Source of the DNA: Bombyx mori
Lineage: Eukaryota > Arthropoda > Insecta > Lepidoptera > Bombycidae
Assembly (NCBI RefSeq): GCF_030269925.1
Contig: NC_085127.1
Span: forward strand, 12,097,501 to 12,161,500
Reading direction: 5' to 3'
Length of the DNA stretch: 64,000 nt
Below, piece after piece: positions 10,871 through 20,473 of this stretch. A program made the position numbers and the translations under genes. Positions within the stretch are counted from its first letter, which is position 1. Every line of letters begins with the position of its first letter. The notes beneath the pieces were generated by a model. That model worked only from the letters and a program-made list of their open reading frames with translations. It searched no databases and was not told where the DNA came from.

Positions 10871-11690
10871 TTATTAATCAACTTCATGTCATTTCATATC
10901 ATTTTTCATATATAAAAAATAAATAAAAGATTAGGCTGTATGGTATGATACCTTTGCCTTTCCAGTTGGAAAAATAAAACTACTAATACTACATAAACGC
11001 ACTGTCAACACAGCGTACTGTCTGACTTCAAATTCTAATCACTGAAGTATGAAACCTAATAGGCCTTTCATTTGGCAAATGGCCGAAATTTCAGAAATAA
11101 CATACCTATATGACACAAGTAAGTCAAGATGACATTAAATTTGAAACAGTTTAGATTAGAATTTGTCTAATGTACCACGATTCTGATAACCGTTAAGCCA
11201 GGTTCATTCGCAGAAGGTATATTATTGGGTGATTAATAAATATGTCAGTTTCCACCTCAGTATACGGACGCCCTTAGCCCGGTGCCCCCTTATCTAAGAG
11301 GATAATTTTTCACGTCAATGCCGCCCCAGGCCGGCGTTTGTCACAACTCGTTCAAAGGTTTTTATGGGCCAAAACGGGGACTCCCATTTCCTACCTAGGA
11401 AACAAAGATTTATGTTTAACGCTGTTTCTTTACGGACGATTTTAACTTCAACTAGCTATTTTGAATCGCCCGTAATACAGGCAGTATTTTGTTCAATTTT
11501 GTTTTATTCGCTAAGCATGCGCGAGCAAGCGTCTTGGACGGAATTACGTGAATGACCAATTAGAAGTTTTTGACTGATATTTCTCGGCTCATGTCTGAAG
11601 GTCAGTCTCAATTATTAAAACGTCTTTCCTACCCCTCTAATTGAAGTAGACGATTGATTCGATACGATATTAAAGATATAACATGGAAGT
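10871..11690. other. Intergenic, no gene seen
   Basis: No repeat or gene recognised. The 63-residue ORF at 11364-11555 has no recognisable feature. Confidence 0.45.
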
Positions 11691-11696
11691 TGCGGC

Positions 11697-11850
11697 GGGT
11701 CCTCCTCCTCCTTGCGTCGACAATCCTCAGTGCTGAGGGTCGTGGCCTCCTCTAATAACTTTCTCCTGCATTATCTTGCGCCATTCCTGCCTGTCCTCGG
11801 CTGTGTGGATAGCAACGTGGATTGAGGTATTGAGAGTGGAGGCGGGTAAA
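11697..11850 (-). pseudogene. LINE reverse transcriptase C-terminal scrap
   Basis: The minus strand reads TLNTSIHVAIHTAEDRQEW, RKIMQEKVIRGGHDPQH, stop: the same terminal module as at 3812-3955, and better preserved. Downstream on that strand it ends near a (GGA)n-like stretch. Confidence 0.68.
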
Positions 11851-12009
11851 GATACCTTTTTATACTGAAGATAAGTACGACTTTTAGAATAGTATATATG
11901 TTGGCTCCCTGTTTGTGCACCGTCACAGCTCATAGGCAGAATATTAATTAAACTCAATTGACTTAAAAAAGCCTCTACCGCACCAGATCCCTGCACTATG
12001 TCCTTCCAC

Positions 12010-12178
12010 TATAGTTTATTCTTCTTCGAATTGGTTTCAAAAGAATTCTTAACGGTAGGCAGAGTGACTTGTTTAGATTGGCATTGCTGAAGTCCATGCG
12101 CGACGATAGCCAATCACCACCAGTTGGGCTATACTGTATACTATACTCATCTGCCGTAAATAATAATTAAAAAAAATT
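12010..12178 (+). mobile_element. RLWNELPS-family LINE tail, degraded
   Basis: Recognisable words in order are AACGGTAGGCAGAGTGACTT, GGCATTGCTGAAGTCCATG, CGACGATAGCCAATCACC, GGGCTATACT and ACTCATCTGCC, all of the 3' UTR seen at 4915-5025. The coding part is lost. Confidence 0.55.
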
Positions 12179-12199
12179 ACCTACTACTACTAAAGTTTC

Positions 12200-12565
12200 C
12201 TTTCCATTGCTCTTTGGGTGACCTTGAGCCTTTTCATATGCTCGGAGTTTCCCTGCGAGATCAAATCAGAAATGAGGAGATTTCGCAGGAAAACCATAGT
12301 AACCGATATAGCCCAAAGGATTGCGACGTTGAGGTGGCAGTGGGCAGGACACATTGCTCGTAGAAAGGATAGCCGTTGGGGCCAGAAAGTTCTTGAGTGG
12401 CGACCGCGTACCGGAAGACGTAGCGTGGGTAGGCCTCCCACAATATGGACCGACGACCTATTGAGGTTGTGGGGATTCGCTGGATGAAGGCAGCGCAGGA
12501 CCGGTCTTTGTGGCGAGGCTTGGGGGAGGCCAATGTCCAGCAGTGGACGTCTGTGGGCTGATTAA
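12200..12565 (+). pseudogene. 5'-truncated RTE-clade LINE (ORF2 C-terminus) with TSD
   Basis: The ORF reads AQRIATLRWQWAGHIARRKD, SRWGQKVLEWRPRTGRRSVG, RPPTIWTDDL. After one frameshift near 12485 it continues with MKAAQDRSLWRGLGEAN and VQQWTSVG, stop. This is the classical C-terminus of RTE-type LINEs. The piece is flanked by the perfect 11-bp direct repeat ACTAAAGTTTC (12189-12199 and 12566-12576), so it is one discrete target-primed insertion, truncated at its 5' end. There is practically no 3' UTR, as usual for RTE elements. Confidence 0.88.
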
Positions 12566-12576
12566 ACTAAAGTTTC

Positions 12577-13030
12577 AGTTACGAAGTCACGTAAGAAAGA
12601 AACAAGCCAAATTTTTTTTTTATGTATTTTTAATCTTATATATTTCGAACTATGATATTGAATCTGCGCTTTTAATATTTTCTGATTGAGTAATCCCGCT
12701 CAATTGAGCCACAGCTAATTAAGCGTTTAAGCTAACAATCGCCGAGCGGTCTGCCAGGCACGATAGCGCGCCGGCTTAGCTTCTTAAGTTAAAAGACAGG
12801 CACTTGAGCACAGTTTATTCACAGTGCAGTCACTTAGATATTGTTAAATAAGCTTTTAAGTTATTTTTATTAATATTATTAAGTTTATCCCTACTGGTGA
12901 TAGGTGATAGTGGGAATGAGTTGCTCGCTCCGGGCATTTCAATATTACAATAATTGTTACGTTATAATACTCATTGTAAAAATGAATATTTAAAAAAAAT
13001 CTAACATTAAAAAAAATATATCTAATACTT
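12577..13030. other. Intergenic, no gene seen
   Basis: AT-rich flanks around a GC-richer island (12735-12780, CGAGCGGTCTGCCAGGCACG). No ORF; a regulatory role is possible but unsupported. Confidence 0.4.
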
Positions 13031-13032
13031 AA

Positions 13033-13162
13033 AAAAAGACATGCCCGCTGAGTTTCTTGCCAGTTCTTCTCAGGAAGGAGGCTAGTTTTTGTGAATTGGC
13101 GGTAGTTATTTTTGACGTTCAACGAGTATGTACTTTCATTAATTTATGGAGAATTAAAAAAA
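13033..13162 (+). mobile_element. LINE 3' UTR fragment related to the BMC1-like tail
   Basis: CCGCTGAGTTTCTTGCCAGT, TCTTCTCAGG and GTGAATTGGCGGTAG resemble the ACTGAGTTTCTCGCTGG, TCTTCTCAGTGGG part of the BMC1-like 3' UTR and of similar lepidopteran LINE tails. It ends in an A-run at 13155-13163. Confidence 0.5.
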
Positions 13163-13214
13163 AATGATTTAATTTGATAATGTTGGCCCGTTTGGGTATA
13201 TTGTCTATTTTCCG

Positions 13215-13335
13215 GGAGGTTTGAAGATCTATTCCGGTTTGAGGATTAAAACAGCCATGTTACAATGGAGACTCCGATCTCATGCTGGAGACTGGTGACA
13301 GCACTCACGTTATGGTGTCTATGGGCTTCATTAAT
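13215..13335 (+). mobile_element. Degenerate Bm1
   Basis: Only scattered words remain, in the right order: CCGGTTTGAGGATTAAAACAG, TTACAATGGAGACTC, ATGGTGTCTATGGGCTTC. It is an ancient copy. Confidence 0.45.
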
Positions 13336-13785
13336 TTCGTTATATTTTCGTTCGTTATATTTAATGTAAAAAATAATATTAAAAAGAATTATTAAAACTA
13401 TCCCAGTTTAAGGTGTACAATTTTAATGATATCGATGTAAGATATAGTTCGTTGGTGCTATATCGACTGACTGTGTCTCGAAGCTTCGTGGTCGGCCGGC
13501 GGCGTCTCTGCAGCTCCGCCCGCATGCATGCCCCTCTAAGACCCACGAGTAGAACAAAATAGGGATGTGCGCCTTATAATATTAAATTACATAATAATGA
13601 CAAAATCCTGGTTTTTTTATTTGAAAAAAAATTCAGCTACAATGTTTCAAATTACCTTACCTATTAACTTATTTTCAGTCTAAGTAGTCAGAAACGACGC
13701 GATAAACAGTTTAGATTATGGACGATCTTTACATGTAAATTAGTTGTTTGGACTGTTGACTTCAAATATGTTTAATTTATTTGGC
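13336..13785. other. Intergenic, no gene seen
   Basis: Contains a GC-rich island at 13490-13550 (GGTCGGCCGGCGGCGTC). No gene supported. Confidence 0.4.
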
Positions 13786-13829
13786 AAACTCGTTCATCGA
13801 CAAGGGAATTCAACGTCTAATTTTTAACA

Positions 13830-14345
13830 TTAATGCTAGCTGTGGTCCACACTCTTATACCGGTCACACATTCGCACGAATACGCAAACCCGCAAGTGTA
13901 GGACGACATTTGCAAATGATTATGCAAAGTTTTCGCTGCATTCGTGGTTTTCCAAGCTGTGTCGGTTTTTCAACGGACATCAAAGCACGCGAACCGCGAT
14001 TATTCGTGTAGTCTCCCACACATTCGTGTAACCAATTGCGCCCACGATTGCGAAGGTAACGGACGTTTCGCCATTTTCATAATTCGTGACGTCTATTGTG
14101 TAGCGTACCTTAATCATGGATTGGAACAGCACTAAGGTGATGGAGTTCATTGAACTCCTGCAAAATGAATCGACCATATGGGACCCTCAAAAGAAATCCC
14201 ATAAAAACAGAATGGCTAACGACCAAGGGACGCCTAGGAAAGAATTAAAAAAGAAGAGAAATTCGTGAGACATTCGTAAACAAGTGTGGGAGGAAGCGCA
14301 AACGGGTTCGCAAATTGAATACCGAACCCAGTTGCACAGCCGTTA
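13830..14345 (+). mobile_element. PIF/Harbinger-like remnant region
   Basis: This region surrounds the MADF-domain remnant (14116-14268). Both flanks share words built on ATTCGT and CGCAAAC (CATTCGCACGAATACGCAAAC at 13868-13888 and CATTCGTAAACAAGTGTGGG, CGCAAACGGGTTCGCAAATTG downstream). This suggests terminal sequences of one DNA element, but the exact ends and a 3-bp target duplication could not be fixed. Confidence 0.45.
14116..14268 (+). pseudogene. MADF-domain remnant (Harbinger-associated Myb/SANT-like protein)
   Basis: A 50-codon frame starts MDWNSTKVMEFIELLQNEST, continues IWDPQKKSHKNRM, then turns basic (ELKKKRNS) and stops. The pattern xxFIELxxxExxIWDPxxxxHKNR is the N-terminal half of a MADF domain, the DNA-binding module encoded as the second protein of PIF/Harbinger transposons and also found in some host regulators. 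A MADF domain is normally about 85-90 residues; only about 35 are recognisable, so it is truncated. The ATG context (TTAATCATG) is a plausible original start. A host MADF gene exon cannot be ruled out, but the repeat-like surroundings favour a transposon. Confidence 0.6.
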
Positions 14346-14398
14346 AGTTTGCGAATGAATGTATGACGGCCCTTCATGCCGGCCGTGAGTGACCGGCA

Positions 14399-15014
14399 TT
14401 ACTGTTGAATTTACTCTGTGGCTTCAGGTTTTCACACAGTGTTCACGATCGAAACTGTGTGTTTGAAGCCAGACAATGTAGTCGATAACTCGTTAAAATC
14501 GGATTATAATGGGATCGAAGGGTCTTTTCGGTATTTTGGTCCGAAATATTTAAGTACATTATAATTGCTGTGATGCTTGAGAAAATTTAGAAACCTGATT
14601 TATTCAATGGCAATTAAAGCTTCATTATTCACATTTTATGACCTTTCATTTTTTTTTATTGCTTATTTAAATGCACGAACTCGAGGCCTACCTGGTGAAA
14701 AGTGGTTACTGGAGCCTATAGACATCTACAACGTAAATACCGCCACCCACCTTGATATATGAGTTCTAAGGTCTCAGTATAGTTACAACGGCTGCCCCGC
14801 CCTTCAAACCGAAACGCTTTACTGCTTTGCGGCAGAAATAGGCAGGGTAGTGGTACCCACCCGTGCGGACTCACAAGAGGTTCTACCACCAGTAAAAAGT
14901 GGTGAGACGCATCGGAATCTTGAGAATGGATTCATTGGTGCTGTGTTCTGTACGCACATTACATTACGCCTTTTTTGTAAACTTAGATTTAATATAAAGT
15001 AAATTCAACAGTAA
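14399..15014. repeat. Unit bounded by a 17-bp perfect inverted repeat
   Basis: TTACTGTTGAATTTACT (14399-14415) and its exact reverse complement AGTAAATTCAACAGTAA (14998-15014) enclose 616 bp that include a Bm1 copy and sequence X (14896-14997). A hairpin-capable segment at 14421-14470 (GCTTCA...CACACAGT / ACTGTGTG...TGAAGC) lies just inside the left arm. It looks like a non-autonomous DNA transposon carrying a Bm1. No transposase is seen. Confidence 0.55.
14649..14895 (-). mobile_element. Bm1 SINE, 5'-truncated (GCTTATTTAAATG variant)
   Basis: The 3' end shows the variant TTGCTTATTTAAATGCACGA, shared with the copy at 18513 and distinct from the usual GCTTAGATGGGTGGACGAG; this marks a subfamily. 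It ends at ACCACCAGTAAAA and is joined to sequence X, as is the copy at 17405. Confidence 0.93.
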
Positions 15015-15030
15015 ATTCTTTGTCATTAAC

Positions 15031-15393
15031 GTCATTATTCACACATTGTGTTTCTGTTATTCTTTGTCAATATTTACTCACACGTGCTGCTAATTTTTTT
15101 TTGCCGATAACGTAATTATTTACCCATTGTGTTTTTGGAATTTTATACCATTGTCGTCATTATTCACACATTGCGTTGTTGGCACTCTTTGCCAAAAACG
15201 TCATTATTCACACGTTACGCGTTGAAATTCTATGCCAAAACATCATTATTTACACATTGTGTTGTTGGAATTTTTCACCATTATCGTCATTATTCACACA
15301 TTGTTGGAATTCTTTGCCCAGTACTTAATTATTGACACATTGTATTTACTATTTACGTTATTATTCCCTCGTGTTGTTGTTATTGGTATTAGT
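15031..15393. repeat. Degenerate minisatellite, about 43-bp unit, about 8-9 copies
   Basis: Units start CGTCATTATTCACACATTG and end near GGAATTCTTTGCCAAAA. Recognisable starts are at about 15030, 15110, 15153, 15200, 15240, 15284 and 15325. The units are 40-45 bp and diverged. The reading frame at 15129-15335 (KTSLFT repeated) is a by-product of the repeat. Confidence 0.75.
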
Positions 15394-15669
15394 TATCTAT
15401 AATTTAAAATAGTATTAGTTACCAATAATACCTATAAAAAAATGCTCAATCAGATTCTCAACATACCCATATTGATAGAAAATTAAGGCCGTGAGATTTC
15501 TTAAAATAGTTACTCGAATGCATTAACTAGAAATGCAATATCGATTCTGGTAAACATAGTCTCAACAAGCAACTCGTTTTCAAGTTAGCGTGTAGCTTAT
15601 GCAGATAAGTAGCTTAGTTTAGTGCTTAGTTTAGTATTGAATTGCAGAAGTTCGAAATACATCTAATAG

Positions 15670-15966
15670 TCTATATATATATAAAAATGAATTGCTGTTC
15701 ATTAGTCTCGCTAAAACTCGAGAACGGCAGGGCTGGACCGATTTGGCTAATTTTGGTCTTGATTTATTTGTGGAAGTCCAGGGAAGGTTCAGAAGGTGGA
15801 TAAATATGAAAATGCTCGGAATTCAATAAAAATAACAATTTTGTTTTTGCTCAGATGTGTCCCCCGTCGGCGGGATATTTTTTTTTGGTTTTAAGTTTAT
15901 TTTATACAAAAGTTTAGGTCTTTTATTTATCGATTGGGGCATTACGAAATCTGCCGGGTCAGCTAG
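15670..15966 (+). mobile_element. Non-autonomous Helitron (297 bp)
   Basis: It begins TCTATATATATATAAAAATG, contains TCGCTAAAACTCGAGAACGG and GGACCGATTTGGCTAATTTT, and ends GCCGGGTCAGCTAG followed by T. This is a very common lepidopteran Helitron end. The base before the 5' TC is G rather than the expected A, so the left junction may have mutated. Confidence 0.85.
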
Positions 15967-16344
15967 TCTATTATAAATATGTATGAAAGTTGGTTGAAAT
16001 TCATGGTTTTGCTGGCGTTGGGTGGCCATCATGAAATCGAAGTCTCATTTGTGACCGTCCCAGTCTTCAAATTGAAACGAATGGCTGGTTCGTGGCAGAC
16101 AGAGGGACACTTCGCATGCGGGCCTGGAATAGGTTCTACTGCAAGTATATACGAAAATTATAAACTTTTGCTGGTTATACTTTATTATTATACACAATGT
16201 TAATCTTCATCACTTAGAATAGATTGTAGCTATCTGCAGAATTTGAACGGATTAGTTTTAGTATTCGATGCTGGATTTTGTTCATGCGAACCCTTATCTT
16301 CTCCATATTCTTGTACGCTTCTGAGACGTGGACCCTCAAGGCCC

Positions 16345-16735
16345 GGATCCGATCGAGAATTGACGCATGTGTTGTTGGCGCAAAATGTTGGCCATATCAT
16401 GGACGGAGCGTCGAACAAATGTGTCAATTCTCTCGGAGCTAAACATCAAGACCCGTCTATCTACGGTCTATTTGCAGCGTCTCCTCAAGTACTTCGGCCA
16501 CATGGCGCGACGAAATCCTGACAACTTGGAAAAGCTAATAGTTGTAGGTCACGAGGAAAGAAAGAGAAATCGAGGAAGATCGCCAACGAGGTGGACGGAC
16601 TTTGTAAGGAGGCCACAAACACCAGCGTCCCGGGCGCCATTAAGCAGGCCGAATACAGGCAACGTTGGAGGAAGCTGGTGCAGAAACTAGACCAAGGTGG
16701 TCACGACCCTCAGTGATGCGGAAGCGATGAAGAAG
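16345..16735 (+). pseudogene. LINE reverse transcriptase C-terminal scrap with GAA tail
   Basis: The frame 16367-16690 reads ERRTNVSILSELNIKTRLST, LQRLLKYFGHMARRNPDNLEK, KRNRGRSPTRWTD, the usual C-terminal tail of insect LINE reverse transcriptases. Beyond 16600 a frameshift leads to VHDAVRMRK-like remains and a GAAGAAGAAG run (16728-16737). The upstream RT core is absent. Confidence 0.75.
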
Positions 16736-16785
16736 AAGACTGAATTCCGATATTCGATGCCCTAGATGCTGAATAGTTCTAATTA

Positions 16786-17125
16786 ATTTTTTTATTGCCC
16801 TTGTAGGCAGACGAGCATACGGCCCACCTGATGGTGAGTGGTTACCGTCGCCCATGGACTTCAGTAATGCCAGGGGCAGAGCCAAGCTGCTGCCTACCGC
16901 TTAATACTCTCCACAAGCCTCGTTTGAAGAAGGACATGTCATAGCGCTCGGGAAACACCGTGGAGGGGAGCTCATTCCATAGCCGGATGGTACATGACAA
17001 AAAAGATCTCTGGAAACGCACTGTGTATGACCGCAGTGGCTCCAGGTAGTATGGATGAACTCTATTCCGGTGGCGGGCGGTGCGATGGTAAAAACGAGAT
17101 GCCGGTATCATCTCGAACAATTCCT
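16786..17125 (-). mobile_element. RLWNELPS-family LINE tail, copy 2
   Basis: The minus-strand frame (17120 down to 16842) reads FEMIPASRFYHRTARHRNRV, HPYYLEPLRSYTVRFQRSF, RTIRLWNELPSTVFPERYDM, SFFKRGLWRVLSGRQQLGSA, ending HGRR and stop. A 3' UTR of about 50 bp and a short T-run on the plus strand follow. It is almost identical to the copy at 52535-52880, so both are young. Confidence 0.85.
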
Positions 17126-17271
17126 CAGAGCACGGTATCTCAAAATTAAGACGATGACTCAGGTCAAACTCAACTTTATTTATTTACTTTGGAGACCAAC
17201 TGTGTAAAACAAACGTGTAATATATTAAAATTATCTAAACAATCAATCAAACAAGTTCCCGCCATTAAAAT

Positions 17272-17404
17272 CACACATGAGTAAAAAGTGAACAAACAAA
17301 AATAAATTATTAAATCTAAGTTTACAAAAAAGGCGTAATGTAATGTGTGTCGGCAGACACAGACAGAACCAACGAATCCTACCTCCTACCGAGCTCAAAA
17401 TTCC
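17272..17404 (+). repeat. Sequence X, copy joined to Bm1
   Basis: In reverse complement this matches 14896-14995 (shared words GATACGCCTCACCAC and TTTACAAAAAAGGCGTAATGT). In both places X is directly fused to a Bm1 truncated at ACTTTTTACTGGTGG. The common junction shows that the X-Bm1 chimera existed before it was copied. Confidence 0.7.
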
Positions 17405-17692
17405 GATACGCCTCACCACTTTTTACTGGTGGTAGGACCTCTTGTGAGTCCGCGCTCGTAGGTACCACCATCCTGCCTATTTCTGCCGTGAAGCAGCAAT
17501 GCGTTTCGGTTTGAAGGGCGGGGCAGCCGTTGTAACTATACTGAGACCTAAGAACTGATATCTCAAGGTGGGTGGCGCATTTACGTCGTAGATTTCTATG
17601 GACTCCAGTAACCACTTAACACCAGGTGCCCACCTGAGTGTGAGTTCTCTCACTGTGAGTTCGTTCACCTATCTAAGCAATAAAATAAAAAT
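17405..17692 (+). mobile_element. Bm1 SINE, 5'-truncated, with internal duplication
   Basis: Starts TACTGGTGGTAGGACCTCTT. Close to the 3' end, the normal GGTGGGCTGTGAGCTCG is expanded by a local repeat of GTGAGTTCTCTCACTGTGAGTTCG before ATCTAAGCAATAAAAT. Confidence 0.92.
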
Positions 17693-17695
17693 AAA

Positions 17696-17965
17696 ACACG
17701 AGCGGAGGAGTTTCCAGTTCTTTGGACACATTGCCAAAAAGAGAGGTGACAACTTAGAGAAGCTGCTTGTAACAGGGAAGGTATGCGGAAGAAGGCCCAA
17801 AGGCAGAAGTCCAATGCGCTAGACTAGATATGCACTCTCAATACTTCAGTCCACGTTGCTATCTACACAGCCGAGGATAGGCAGGAGTGGCGCAGGATAA
17901 TCCAGGAGAAGTTAGAGGAGGCTTCAACCCACACCATTGAGGATTATCGGCGCAAGGAGGAGGAC
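17696..17965 (+). pseudogene. LINE reverse transcriptase C-terminal scrap
   Basis: Readable as EEFQFFGHIAKKRGDNLEK, LLVTGKVCGRRPKGRSPMR, stop, then in another frame LSTLNTSVHVAIYTAEDRQE (with changes) and QEKLEEASTHT. This is the same family as 16345 and 11697. It directly follows the Bm1 A-rich end. Confidence 0.7.
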
Positions 17966-18470
17966 AAAAAGCCAACACAATATACACATATATACATACA
18001 TCCACCTCTATGTTATTATACTCGTAAAAGTTAATAATATATGTCGGACCTAACTTACATTAGAAATATTCCAAAATTCGATTTCATGCATTATTTTCAT
18101 TTATGGCATTTCGGATATTCACAGTTGTTGTCACGTACGTTGAAAGAAATCACCTGTGTTTATTTTAATGGGATATGGTGAGATTTAAATATTATAATAT
18201 ATATTCGCGATAGTACCATTTGATACAAAAAATATTTCACTCGGAAAATACTGTTAGTAATGTTTCCAGCTCTCTGAAACTACGGTGAATATATTGTTAG
18301 ATCAATATTTTCTTTTAAGACACGTTTAGTAATGATTTTTCTGGTGCCACTCATTACGAATTACGGATAGATAACGATTTTACTATTAAATTCATTTTGG
18401 TAAAAAAAGTTTGTTTAAGAACCAAAAATTATAGACAAGAATTTCCAACATATTCTTCAATGAAATGTAG
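17966..18470. other. Intergenic, no gene seen
   Basis: AT-rich DNA without ORFs. Confidence 0.5.
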
Positions 18471-18473
18471 TTC

Positions 18474-18511
18474 GTTTTTTTTTATTTATTGCTTAGAAGG
18501 GTGGACGAGCT
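18474..18511 (-). mobile_element. Bm1 3'-end stub (about 35 bp)
   Basis: TTTATTTATTGCTTAGAAGG then GTGGACGAGCT: only the last bases of Bm1, placed head to tail with the next copy. A similar stub precedes the Bm1 at 51700. Confidence 0.75.
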
Positions 18512-18512
18512 A

Positions 18513-18867
18513 ATTTTTTTTATTGCTTATTTAAATGAACGAGCTCGAGGCCCACCTGGTGTTAAGTGGTTACTGGAGTCCATAGACATCTACAACGTAA
18601 ATGCGCCACCCATCTTGAGATATAAGTTCTAAGGGTCTCAGTATAGTTACAACGACTGCCCCACCCTTCAAACCGAAACGCATTACTGCTTCACGGCAGA
18701 AATAGGCAGGGTGGTGGTACCTACCCGCGCGGACTCACAAGAGGTCCTACCACCAGTAATTACGCAAATTATAATTTTGCGGGTTTGATTTTTATTACAC
18801 GATGCTATTCCTTCACCGTGGAAGTCAATCGTGAACATTTGTTGAGTACGTATTTCATTAGAAAAAA
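18513..18867 (-). mobile_element. Bm1 SINE, 3' part (split by an LTR-like insertion)
   Basis: Full body with the TTGCTTATTTAAATG subfamily end. It runs past the ACCACCAGT point into TTTTGCGGGTTTGATTTTTA and CACCGTGGAAGTCAATCG, stopping at TTAGAAAAAAG. The remainder is at 19274-19362. Confidence 0.94.
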
Positions 18868-18868
18868 G

Positions 18869-19273
18869 TGTGTGTGTCCGCTCCGACGCACGACTGGAGT
18901 TTACTGGATATAAAAAATTAAACGAAACAATACGAGAAATAGTTCTATATTACGACAACACGATACACTACAGATTATTAACAAATTAACGAGACACAAA
19001 ACAAACGACTAACAAATATATGAAAATACAATAATGAGAGAAACGCGCGATCAGTACGAGGCTTTGTGGCGGACTGCCGGCGCAGCAGCCCGGCGTCACC
19101 TGCGATAACGCGGCCGCGCGTTGGCTCCTGATTGGCGCGCGCACGCATCACGCAATCAGGAGCCAATCAGGCGCATAACGCATTTCGTGTGACATGCTAG
19201 TACGATTTTGGTCCCCATAATTTTCATACCCCGGGCCTATATATGTAAATCGATTCTAAAGGAGTAAACTCCA
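18869..19273 (-). mobile_element. Solo-LTR-like insertion (405 bp) in Bm1
   Basis: On the minus strand it starts TGGAGTTTACTCC and ends CGGACACACACA, that is TG...CA as in LTRs. Inside is a perfect 14-bp inverted pair, TTGGCTCCTGATTG (19120-19133) and CAATCAGGAGCCAA (19152-19165), which supplies CCAAT motifs. CATATATAGG near the 5' side (minus) could be a TATA element. Its removal restores Bm1 (TTAGAAAAA/TTGG). The target duplication is A-only and cannot be scored, so LTR versus MITE stays open. Confidence 0.5.
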
Positions 19274-19362
19274 AAAATTGGCACCCGCCTGAGATTCGAA
19301 CACCGGTGCATCGCTCAACACGAATGCACCGGACGTCTTATCGCTTAGGCCACGGCGACTTC
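19274..19362 (-). mobile_element. Bm1 SINE head (split by an LTR-like insertion)
   Basis: Continues 18513-18867: GGCACCCGCCTGAGATTCGA, ACACCGGTGCATCGCTCAAC and CTTAGGCCACGGCGACTT, the reverse of boxes B and A. Confidence 0.94.
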
Positions 19363-19980
19363 AAAAGTCGATTTCAAATTAGTACCACTAATTGACGCAA
19401 TAATGGAACTTATTGGCTTTTAAAAAAGCTCTGTGCTAAAACATCGAATTGATTATTTTGATTGATTTTAATGTAAACCTAATATTATTATTTTTACGTT
19501 TTTAATCGTACATCAAACATAATAGCGATTCGCTAGAGATGTTTGTAATCAGTCGAAATGTAGACTCCGTAATCAGCATTAAAGGTTTACGGAGATCAAA
19601 GTACGGACCAATCATCAATAAAATATTTATTTTGCTGGCAAAGCATCAAATCAGGTGCCCTTCGCGTTTTGATTTCCCCCGAGGGCGTGTCAATTGAATT
19701 TCACTTTTATCTCTCTTGTGCTTTGATTTAAAGTCGTTCGTTCTTCGTTTATGACATTTGACAACACGACATGTGTTTGATGCTGGTCGGGAGTTTATTT
19801 TGCGATATTGTTTTTAGCAAATCGACCCTTTCGTAATACGTCTGATCTACACGAGAAGAGTTTCCGATGAGATTATCTTAAGCTTAAGTTTCGCGTGTTC
19901 ACACGAAGATAAAATGCATTGATGCGATTATTTTCCAAAGATTTCTAGCAAATTTTTTCCTTGCGAATGCTATGTTAAAG
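19363..19980. other. Intergenic, no gene seen
   Basis: No ORF or repeat recognised. Confidence 0.5.
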
Positions 19981-19982
19981 TT

Positions 19983-20363
19983 CTTTTTTATTGCTTAGAT
20001 GGGTGGTCGAGCTCGCGGCCCACCTGGTATTAAGTGGTTACTGGAGCCCATAGACATCTACTACGTAAATGCGCCATCTTGAGATATAAGATCTAAGGTC
20101 TCGGTATAGTTACAATGGCTGCCCCACCCTTCAAACCGAAACACATTACTGCTTCACGGCAGAAATAGGCAAGGCGATGGTACCTACCCGCGCGGACTCA
20201 CAAGAGGTCTTACCACCAGTAATTACGCAAATTATAATTTTGCGGGTTTCATTTTTATTACACGATGTTATCCCTTCACCGTGGAAGTCAATCGTGAACA
20301 TTTGTTGAGTACGTATTTCATTAGGAAAATTGTTACCCGCCTGGGATTCGAACAACGGTGCAT
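19983..20363 (-). mobile_element. Bm1 SINE (split by an RTE-type LINE end)
   Basis: A complete body up to GGGATTCGAACAACGGTGCAT, where box B is interrupted. It resumes at 20474 with a copy of the same bases. Confidence 0.95.
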
Positions 20364-20473
20364 TATCATCATCATCATCATCAGCCTTTATCTGCCCACT
20401 GCTGGCCATAGGTCTTCCCTAATGCCTTCCACATAATGCGGTCCTCCGCCTTCCGCATCCAACGAAAAAATCC
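20364..20473 (-). mobile_element. RTE-type LINE 3' end, 110 bp, with TSD
   Basis: On the minus strand it encodes WMRKAEDRIMWKALGKTYGQ, QWADKG, stop, then a (TGATGA)n tail. The C-terminal QQWADKG and the ATG-type microsatellite tail are RTE hallmarks. It is flanked by AACGGTGCAT (20354-20363) and AACGGTGTAT (20474-20483), a 10-bp target duplication with one mismatch. Confidence 0.85.

Noticed and set aside
15129..15335. 68-residue ORF with repeated KTSLFT
   Set aside because: It only reflects the 43-bp minisatellite.
15031..15393. CRISPR-like array
   Set aside because: Units are diverged along their whole length with no alternation of constant repeats and unique spacers, and the DNA is eukaryotic.
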